From assembly GCA_002482775.1 (NCBI GenBank), contig DLGQ01000009.1, positions 34,283 to 50,485 of the forward strand: a stretch of 16,203 bases of DNA, in the 5' to 3' direction. The number at the start of each line of letters is the position of its first letter. Positions within the stretch are counted from its first letter, which is position 1. Both the position numbers and the translations under genes were made by a program. Below are positions 5,415 to 13,500 of the stretch, one piece after another. Below the pieces are notes generated by a model. That model ran no database searches and had not been told where the DNA came from. It saw only the letters and a list, made by a program, of their open reading frames with translations. Origin of the DNA: Flavobacteriales bacterium UBA7690. GTDB taxonomy: Bacteria; Bacteroidota; Bacteroidia; Flavobacteriales_F; PHOS-HE28.

Positions 5415-8400
5415 ACATGCGTAAGGCACTTGGAACGGGAGTGAAACTGCTGGTCGCGGTAGCCGTAATGCTATCGGCTGCGGCACGCGTGAGCGCACAG
5501 GCCAAACCGTTCTCCACGGACCAGGCGCTCTTCCTGCAAGAGATGACGGCCTTCATCGTGGAGGCCGACAAGAAGGAAGGCCGTCCCTTCATGGAGCAGG
5601 TCTTCACCCCGGTGTGGAACGGATCGTACTACAGCGCAGCGCAGCGCATCCGCATCGTGGAGGTGGCCAACTTCATGCTGAAGAAACGCTTCGAGGCCTT
5701 CCCCCATTTCCGCGACTACCTCGGTGCCATCGCCGCGTTCCCCAACGGTGGGCGCAGTGCTACGGAGTTCGATGCGTGGATGCAGGGCATGGACAAGCTG
5801 GTGAACAGCGGCCGCAAACAGAACGTGGTGGCCTTCATCGCCACGTGCTCCAACCTGTTCAAGGACAACACCATGTTCTCCAGCGCCAGCACCCAATGGC
5901 GCAGCAGTTCCTCCAAGTTCACGTTCCAGTTCGACACCGTGCCCAAGATCGTGTTCCCCCTCGCCGATCTGGTCTGCACCGCGAAAGGCGACAGCGCAGT
6001 GATCAAAGGGACCACGGGCACCTACCTACCAACGTTGGAGCTGTGGATGGGCAAAGGCGGGAAGGTCACCTGGGAACGGGCGGGCCTGAAAGCGGCGGCC
6101 ACCTTCGCAGAGTGGGACCATGCCTACCAGATCAAGATGAAGAGCGCCACCTTCGAGGTGGACAGCGTTCATTTCAACGACCCCTATTTCGAGAAGACGC
6201 TCTTCGGCAAGCTCAGCGACAAGGTGCTCGCCAACGTGGAGGAGAAGACAGCCAGCTATCCCCGCTTCGAGAGTTATGATCGGCGCCAGAAGATCCGCGA
6301 CATCGCCGATGGCATCGACTTCGAAGGTGGTTTCACCATGCAGGGTGCGAAGTTGCAAGGGTATGGCACGAAGGAGGAGCCGGCCTACCTCACCTTCTAC
6401 CGCGACAAACGTCCGTTCATCGTCACCAGCGGCCTCAACTTCAGCATCGAGCCCGAGCGCATCACCAGCGACGATGCGGCGATGAAGATGATGCTGGACA
6501 AGGACTCGCTCTACCACCCCAGTGTGAGCGTGCGTTTCCTCAAGGACAAGAAGCTGCTCTCGCTGATCAAGAAGGACGAAGGTTTGGGCAAAGCGCCGTT
6601 CTATGACACCTACCACGAGCTCGACATGTACTTCGAGACGATCACGTGGAAACAGGGCGATCCACTGGTGCAGATGGGCAACCTCCAGGGCAGCACGCAG
6701 ACCAAGGCCAGCTTCGAGAGTTTCAACTACTTCAAGGAGAAGCGCTACATGGGCATGATGGGCATCGATGCGGTACATCCATTGGTGCGCCTCAACGACT
6801 TCAGCAAACAGAACGAGGGGAAGTTCTACGCCCAGGAGTTCGCCGTGTTCAGCAAATTGCAGAAGGAAGCGGTGATCCCCATGATCATCGACATGGCCAA
6901 CAAGGGCTACCTCTCCTACGATCCCGAGACCGAGTGGGTGGAAGCGGCACCGCGCATGCGCCAGCACATCCTCAACAGCGCGGCGAAACAGGACTACGAC
7001 GTGCTGCAGTTCAACAGCAACAGCGACAGCGTGAACGCCACGGTGAACCTGCTCAACTACGACCTCGCCATCATGGGTGTGGCGCGTATCGTGATGAGCG
7101 ATTCGCAGGACGTGAAGATCTTCCCCAGCGAGAAACTGGTCACGGTAAAGAAGGGCCGCGACTTCACCTTCGGCGGAAGCGTACAGGCCGGTAAGCTCCA
7201 GTACTACGGCAAGGAATACTACTTCCACTACGCGCCTTTCGTGATCGACCTGCTCAACGTGGACAGCGTGAGCTTCATGGCCGATAGCTTCGAGAAGAAC
7301 GGCGAGGGCGTGTACACCCTGGTGCGTGTGAAGAACGTGCTGGAGCAGGTCACCGGTACGTTGGAGATCGATGAGCCGAGCAACAAGAGCGGCATGCAAC
7401 AGGTGAAGGGGCCCGATGGGAAGATGACCGGCAGGTACCCGCAGTTCCCCAAGTTCAACAGCACCAAGGAGAGCTACATCTTCTACGACAAGCGCAGCAT
7501 CCAGCGCGGTGTATACAACAGGGACAAGTTCTACTACCGCAGCGATCCGTTCCAGATCGACAGCTTGGACAACTTCACCAACAAGGGCCTCAACTTCACC
7601 GGTACGTTGGTTTCCGGCGGCATCTTCCCGGACATCAAGGAACCCATCGGCCTGCAACCGGATTATGCGCTGGGCTTCGTGCGCAGCACCGGCGAGGCGG
7701 GTCTTCCGCTCTACGGCAAGAAGGCCCGTTTCACGGCGGACATCAGCCTCAACAGCCGTGGTCTACAAGGGAAGGGCGAGCTCGAATACCTCACCACCAA
7801 GCTCAGCTCCAAGTCGCTCATCTTCTGTCCGGACAGCACCCTGGGCCGTGCCGATACGCTCGTCAACAAGTCCAGCACCGCGCCCAGCAAAGTGCCCGAT
7901 GTACAAGGGGCCGATCTCTTCGTCCGCTTGGAACCCGCCAAGGACGTCCTGCGCACCGAGAAGCTGAAGAAGCCCATGACCATGTACGGCGACCAAGCCT
8001 ACCTGCATGGCCTCACGGATCTTACACCGAGCGGCATGACCGGCGCGGGCCTCGTGGATTTCAAGAACGCCACACTGCGCTCCGACCTCTTCCAGTTCAC
8101 CACCATGCAGGTGCATGCGGACACCTCCGATTTCCGCCTGACGGAAGGGGATACCGCCAGCATCGCCTTCAAGACCGACAACGTGAACGCCACCGTGAAG
8201 TTGGATGAGCGTGTAGGTGAATTCGTCAGCAACGGCAACGAGACGAAGGTGGAGTTCCCCGTGAACCAATACTTCTGTTACATGGACCGCTTCAAGTGGT
8301 TCATGGATCAGGGCGACATCGAACTGGAAAGCGATCGTACGGCGGCAGTGGGCAACGAGGACCTGCAACTCTCCGGTTCCAACTTCATCAGTATGCGGCC

Positions 8401-9901
8401 CGATCAGGACTCGCTCAGCTTCATGGCACCCAAGGCGCGGTATGATCTGAAGAAACACCTGATCACCGCCAGCGACGTGCAGTACATCCAGGTGGCCGAT
8501 GCCTTGGTGACACCCGACAGCATGCGTGTGCGCATCCGCAAGAACGCCGAGATGGACCCGCTCACCAATGCGGTGATCACAGCCAACTACGTCACCAAAC
8601 ACCACCGCATCTACAACGCTACGGCCAACATCAAGGCCAAGCGTAACTACTCAGCCACGGGCGATATCGACTACGTGGACGAGAACAAGAAGCCCTTCAA
8701 GATCGTCCTCAACGAGATCAAGGTGGACACCGGTTTCCAGACCGTGGCACGTGGGCGTATCGATGAGAAGCAGGACTTCCAGTTGAGCCCGGCGTTCGAC
8801 TTCTTCGGCGATGTGATGCTCACCGCCAGCATCAAGGAGCTCACCTTCAGCGGAAGCACGCGCATCCAGCACGGTTGCGAAGGCCTCGCGAAGAACTGGA
8901 TGAAGTTCTCGGGTGCCATCGACCCGATGGAGGTCTTCATCCCGGTAGCCGACACCTTGTATGATGATGAGAGCGCGTTGATCGGCGCCGGCGTACACCT
9001 CACCAACGAGGATCCCTTCAAAGTGTACGGCACCTTCCTCAGCCGTCTCGCCGATCGCAAGGACAAGAACGTGATCAGCGCGAAGGGCCTGCTCTTCTTC
9101 GACAAGGAGCGCAAGGAGTACATGATCTCCAACAAGGACAAGATCCGCAAACGCGACATGCCCGGCGATCTCGTGAGCCTGGCGGTGGACAACTGCGTGA
9201 TCCTCGGCGATGGCCGCATCCACCACGGCGTGGACCTCGGTCGCATCAACCTCACCAACGTGGGCGGCCTGCGCTTCGAGACCGATGGCGACAAGCTCAC
9301 CACCAGCGAGGTGATGATCGCCGACTTCTTCTTCCACGACAACGCCTTGGAACGCATGGCCACCGAGATCCTCGCTTACCCCGAGGTGAAGCAGGTGGAC
9401 ATCACCAAGACGTACTACGAGAAGATGCTGCGCGAAGTGCTCGGCCTGGAACGGTCGGATAAGCTCATCAGCGAGCTGAGCATCAAGGGCGAGATCAAGA
9501 AGCTGCCGGACGAGATCGTGAAACCGCTCGTGCTCGCCGATGTGAAGCTGACCTGGAACGGCCCCGAACAGAGCTGGTTGAGCGATGGCCCCATCGGCAT
9601 CGCCAGCATCCTGAAGAAGCCCATCTACCGCTACGTGAAGGGCAAAGTCCACCTGGAACGCAAGCGCAGTGGCGACATCATGACCATCTACCTCGCGTTG
9701 GACGACCAGACGTACTACTTCTTCCAGTATTCGCGGAATTACCTTTATGCGTACAGCAGCGATGCCACGTTCAACACCATGCTCAGCGAATTGAAGGACG
9801 ACAAGCGCCAACTGAGCGATGGCAAGGACCTGGCACCGTACCAGTTCATACTCACCAACAAGAAGAAGGTCGACGACTTCCGCGAACGCTTCGGACTCTG
9901 A
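5411..9901 (+). CDS. Very large exported beta-rich protein of unknown function (OstA/LptA-like segments)
   Basis: 1496 residues. The frame is open far upstream (to 4772), but that part overlaps prmA; the ATG at 5411 sits in an ATGA overlap and is followed directly by a signal peptide (1-29, cleavage after VSA). A second ATG two codons later (5417) is an alternative. After a mostly helical segment (about 35-165) the chain is dominated by short alternating beta strands up to about residue 1300. Segments such as APKARYDLKKHLITASDV (1006-1023) have the pattern of OstA/LptA-type jellyroll repeats, where strands read A-x-Y-x-L-x-x-x-x-I-x-A-x-x-V. A conserved-looking GKGGKVTWERAGL lies near 215-227. 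There is no TonB-box, catalytic motif, lipobox or obvious C-terminal sorting domain. Its place between prmA and plsY does not reveal a role. An envelope function is inferred from export and fold type; I do not recognise a named family. Confidence 0.85.
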   Translation: MNMRKALGTGVKLLVAVAVMLSAAARVSAQAKPFSTDQALFLQEMTAFIVEADKKEGRPFMEQVFTPVWNGSYYSAAQRIRIVEVANFMLKKRFEAFPHFRDYLGAIAAFPNGGRSATEFDAWMQGMDKLVNSGRKQNVVAFIATCSNLFKDNTMFSSASTQWRSSSSKFTFQFDTVPKIVFPLADLVCTAKGDSAVIKGTTGTYLPTLELWMGKGGKVTWERAGLKAAATFAEWDHAYQIKMKSATFEVDSVHFNDPYFEKTLFGKLSDKVLANVEEKTASYPRFESYDRRQKIRDIADGIDFEGGFTMQGAKLQGYGTKEEPAYLTFYRDKRPFIVTSGLNFSIEPERITSDDAAMKMMLDKDSLYHPSVSVRFLKDKKLLSLIKKDEGLGKAPFYDTYHELDMYFETITWKQGDPLVQMGNLQGSTQTKASFESFNYFKEKRYMGMMGIDAVHPLVRLNDFSKQNEGKFYAQEFAVFSKLQKEAVIPMIIDMANKGYLSYDPETEWVEAAPRMRQHILNSAAKQDYDVLQFNSNSDSVNATVNLLNYDLAIMGVARIVMSDSQDVKIFPSEKLVTVKKGRDFTFGGSVQAGKLQYYGKEYYFHYAPFVIDLLNVDSVSFMADSFEKNGEGVYTLVRVKNVLEQVTGTLEIDEPSNKSGMQQVKGPDGKMTGRYPQFPKFNSTKESYIFYDKRSIQRGVYNRDKFYYRSDPFQIDSLDNFTNKGLNFTGTLVSGGIFPDIKEPIGLQPDYALGFVRSTGEAGLPLYGKKARFTADISLNSRGLQGKGELEYLTTKLSSKSLIFCPDSTLGRADTLVNKSSTAPSKVPDVQGADLFVRLEPAKDVLRTEKLKKPMTMYGDQAYLHGLTDLTPSGMTGAGLVDFKNATLRSDLFQFTTMQVHADTSDFRLTEGDTASIAFKTDNVNATVKLDERVGEFVSNGNETKVEFPVNQYFCYMDRFKWFMDQGDIELESDRTAAVGNEDLQLSGSNFISMRPDQDSLSFMAPKARYDLKKHLITASDVQYIQVADALVTPDSMRVRIRKNAEMDPLTNAVITANYVTKHHRIYNATANIKAKRNYSATGDIDYVDENKKPFKIVLNEIKVDTGFQTVARGRIDEKQDFQLSPAFDFFGDVMLTASIKELTFSGSTRIQHGCEGLAKNWMKFSGAIDPMEVFIPVADTLYDDESALIGAGVHLTNEDPFKVYGTFLSRLADRKDKNVISAKGLLFFDKERKEYMISNKDKIRKRDMPGDLVSLAVDNCVILGDGRIHHGVDLGRINLTNVGGLRFETDGDKLTTSEVMIADFFFHDNALERMATEILAYPEVKQVDITKTYYEKMLREVLGLERSDKLISELSIKGEIKKLPDEIVKPLVLADVKLTWNGPEQSWLSDGPIGIASILKKPIYRYVKGKVHLERKRSGDIMTIYLALDDQTYYFFQYSRNYLYAYSSDATFNTMLSELKDDKRQLSDGKDLAPYQFILTNKKKVDDFRERFGL

Positions 9902-9904
9902 ACC

Positions 9905-10555
9905 ATGGACTTCCCCTGGGTGTACGGCATAGCATCAATGGTGATCGCTTACCTGATCGGTAGCATCCCCACCAGCGTATGGTGGGGCAAAGCCTTCTTT
10001 GGAACGGACGTGCGCGAGCATGGTAGCAAGAACGCCGGTGCCACCAACACCTTCCGTGTACTGGGGCCCAAAGCCGGGGTGCCCGTGCTGCTCATCGACA
10101 TCCTGAAAGGCTTCGTGCCGGTGCGCATCCTCCCCAACTTCAGTGATCTGGTGGCCGATACCGCACCGTGGATGTGGTTGCGCGTCGCCTTGGTGGCCGC
10201 CGCCGTCATCGGGCACCTCTATCCGGTGTTCGCGGGCTTCAAAGGCGGGAAGGGCGTGGCCACTTCGCTCGGCGGCGTGTTGGCCGTGCATCCCGGCGCA
10301 GCGGCCATCTGCATCGGCGTGTTCGCGATCGTGTTCCTCGTCTCGCGCTACGTCTCCCTGGGTTCCTTGTGTGCGGCCATCGCGTTCCCCATCGCGGTCA
10401 TCAGCATCTACCGCGAGTTCAGTGCGGTGAAGATCGGGTTCGCCATCGTGCTCTGCCTCATGGTGATCTACACCCACCGCGAGAACATCGGCCGTTTGAT
10501 CCGCGGGGAAGAGAACCGTATGTCCCTCGCCGGAAGGCGGAATCCCTCCCCATGA
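9905..10555 (+). CDS. plsY: Glycerol-3-phosphate acyltransferase PlsY
   Basis: An inner-membrane enzyme that moves an acyl group from acyl-phosphate to sn-glycerol 3-phosphate, giving lysophosphatidic acid, the first step of phospholipid synthesis with PlsX. The 216 residues show the family's membrane segments (about 7-24, 58-72, 94-110, 131-149, 152-168, 178-190) and its three conserved loops: GSKNAGATN (40-48), GHLYPVFAGFKGGKGVAT (103-120) containing the phosphate-binding KGGKGVAT, and THREN-IGRL (190-198). GSIPTS at 19-24 is also typical. It starts 3 bases after the upstream stop and ends with TGA overlapping the ATG of a 15-codon mini-ORF, so it appears to sit in an operon with the exported protein upstream. 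No promoter box is visible at its start. Identification is secure. Confidence 0.97.
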   Translation: MDFPWVYGIASMVIAYLIGSIPTSVWWGKAFFGTDVREHGSKNAGATNTFRVLGPKAGVPVLLIDILKGFVPVRILPNFSDLVADTAPWMWLRVALVAAAVIGHLYPVFAGFKGGKGVATSLGGVLAVHPGAAAICIGVFAIVFLVSRYVSLGSLCAAIAFPIAVISIYREFSAVKIGFAIVLCLMVIYTHRENIGRLIRGEENRMSLAGRRNPSP

Positions 10556-10599
10556 AACAATTCGACGAGCATAGCTGTACAAGCGACCACTCTTTGTAA
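10552..10599 (+). other. 15-codon mini-ORF bridging plsY and the giant gene
   Basis: ATG at 10552 overlaps the plsY stop (ATGA), and the mini-ORF's stop TAA (10597-10599) shares its last base with the ATG of the giant gene (TAATG). The peptide would be MKQFDEHSCTSDHSL. Both junctions are classical coupling geometries, so the ribosome could pass from plsY through it to the giant gene. A TTTG box (10593-10596) also falls inside it, so the stretch could instead be a promoter. It may be chance; the sequence has no recognisable peptide family. Confidence 0.25.
10589..10596 (+). promoter_or_regulatory. Weak -7-like box abutting the giant gene start
   Basis: ACTCTTTG keeps the TTTG half of the Bacteroidota -7 element but not the TA. 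It ends two bases before the ATG at 10599. It is listed because the same position relative to the start is seen at tpiA and other genes here. Confidence 0.25.
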
Positions 10600-13500
10600 T
10601 GACCCGACTAACGGGCATAGTTGTTTTCCTGGTGCTCTCCCTTGCAGCCTCGGCCCAAGGTGACCAACAGGTCCGTGCGAAAGCCGATGGGCTCTTCGAC
10701 GAGAAGAACTACGTGGACGCACTTCCGCTCTACAGCCAGCTCGTCAGCCTCACACCCAGCGATAGGGTCCTCAACTTCCGTTTCGGCACCTGCCTGTTGT
10801 TCGGCGGCGAGGACAAGGACAAGGCCATCGGCCACCTGAAGTTCGCCACGCAGGATCCATCCATCCCGGCGGAAGCGTGGTACTGGCTCGGCCGTGCCTA
10901 CCACCTCAACTACCAGTTCAAGGATGCCCAAGCCGCCTACCAACGGTACCAAGGCACCGGCAGCAAGAAGGAGCTGGAAGGCTTCACCGTGGCCGCGCTG
11001 GACAAACAATGCCGCAACGGACAGAACCTCCTGAGCAACCTCAAGGAGATCTCCGTACGCAACAAGGTGGAAGTGGACGATACCGAGTTCTTCCGCTTCT
11101 ATGAGCTGGGTGATATCGGTGGCAAGATCGTAGTGCTGCCCGAGGAGTTGAAGTCATCCCTGGACAAGAAGAGCAAACAACGCACGCTGGTCTACATCCC
11201 CGCTAAAGGAGGCAGCGCCATCTACTTCGGCAGCTACGGCAAGGATGGGAAGACCGGGCGCGACATCTACCGCACCGAGCTCACCACCGACGGCAAATTC
11301 GCGCCACCGGTGAAACTGGCCGGCTACGTCAACACCGATCAGGACGACGACTTCGCGTTCCTCCATCCCGATGGCAAGAGTTTCTACTTCAGCAGCAAAG
11401 GCCACAACAGCATGGGTGGCTACGACGTGTTCCGCTCGGCGTACGACAAAGGATTGGACGTCTTCGGCCCGCCGGAGAACATGGACTTCGCGGTGAACAC
11501 GCCGGATGACGACGTGTTCTACATGACCGATGGCGAGAACAAGGAAGCGTGTTTCGCCAGCGGCCGCGATAGCAAGCAAGGCAAACTGCACGTCTACCGC
11601 GTTTCCACCGCGCAGGTGCCGGTGGTGATCACCGTGTTGAAAGGCACGTATGCCAGCGTGTTCGACAAGGAGGATCGCAAGGCCCGCATCATCGTGGAGG
11701 ATGCCGTCACCCACGAACGTGTCGCCGATGTGCGCACTGACATCAACGGCTCGTACGTGCTTTCCATCCCGCGCAGCGGCCAGTTCAAATTCGCTGTGGA
11801 ATGCGGCCCTACCGGCAAGACGCATACCGGAACGGTGGATGTTCCGCGTGCCACTTCCGCGCGTGCCTACCGCCAGGAATTGGAACTCACCGCATCCGGT
11901 GCGCTGGAGAAATTGGTGATCCGCAACTACTTCGAAGAGCCGCTGCAAGAGGACATGATCGCCTTGATGATGGAGGAGATCAAGCGCCGCGCGAAACTCG
12001 ATGTCACCAGCGGATCCGAACCCGTTGCGCAACAGCCGGAGGTGGAGGATCCTGCGAAAGCCGATCCGCTCACCAAGGCCGGTTTCGCCGGTGATGTCAC
12101 CGAAGAACAAGCCGTGCGTATGGCCAAGGAAGATGCCGCGGACCTCGATCGCCTCGCCTACGACCTGGACGTGCAGAGCAAGGAAGCCTTCAGCATCGCT
12201 GTGCAAGCCGTTACCGAAGCGGAACGTACCGCACGCGAAGCGGAGACCTTGGTGAACGCAGCGGCACAAGAGACCGAAGAAGCACCCAAGAACGCCAAGA
12301 TGGTGGAGGCGGCGAAGCTGCGGCAACGCTCGCGCGAAGCCAACCTCCGCGCCCGTGCTGCCTACCGCACCGGCCAGGACCTGGAGGCCGAGGAGCTCTC
12401 CGTTCAACAGCGCGCGGCTATGGCTTCCAAATTGGCCATGGACCTGGAGGGTGCTGTCAACACCAAGAAGGCCGACGCCACCCTCACACACCTGCAAGCG
12501 CTCAAGACCCGTCTCGATACCAAGGCCGGTCCCGATGGCGACCTCAGCATCGCCGAACGTTCGCGCCGTTCCTTGGCCGAACAGGAGAAGGAAGCGGCAC
12601 GTAGCCTCAACATCGCCAACGCCAAGCGCGCCGAGGAGAACGAGTTCGCCGATCGTATCGCCCGTTCCAAACGCGAGCGCGACGAAACGAAGAACAAGTC
12701 GCGACAGGAAGAGCTTTCGCGCGAGATCACCCAGCAGGAACAGCAGCTGGCATATCTCCACGACGAAGTGGAAGGGGCATTCACCAAAGCCAAGGAGCAG
12801 GAGCGCACCACGGCCGTGTTCCGTGGCCAACATTCGTTGACGGCGCATCTCTCCACCGCTACCGAACGCCGCGCAGGCACCGACCTGAACAAGGAACAGA
12901 TGGCGGGGCTCGGCCAACGGATCGCCGGTACCGACTCGCGCATCGCATCCATCCCCATCGATGAACGCTACGATGCTCTTGTGGTCACCAACAACCAGGA
13001 GGTGGAAGCGCGTTCCTTCAACTGGGGTGCTGGTGCTACGGCGAACGATGCCGCCATCGCTTCCGTGGCCACACAAGCCGTGCAGCGTGATGCCACCAAG
13101 GATGCGCAACAAGCCGGTAGCCGCACCATCGCTGCTCCGAACAACGACCTCGCGCAAGGTGAACTGCATTCCGCTACGGTGCCCACCATCGAGGATCCAC
13201 GCGCAGAGGATCTCGTGAGCGCAGGTGCTGCCGTGGGGCAACCCGCGGTGGACCCTGCGGTGAAGGTGGTGGCCAACGAACAAGCAGGGCAGGAGGGAGG
13301 ATCGGCACAGGATGCCACTGGGAACGATGCTGCCAGCGCTACCACCGTGCAGAGCGGAACAACGGGTACCATAGAACAAGGATCGACCGCCACCACGCAA
13401 CAGAACGGGGTGAACGACCCCACCTCGCAGGGGGCTGATCAAGCAGCCGATGGAACGTCGATCGCACAGGATCAACGTGCGGTCCCCACCACCGCGCCGG

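Noticed and set aside
6026..7657. 543-codon minus-strand open frame within the 1496-residue gene
   Set aside because: The composition (His, Leu, Val, Glu) is a mirror of the plus-strand codons; no start context or domain. The plus frame is continuous with a signal peptide.
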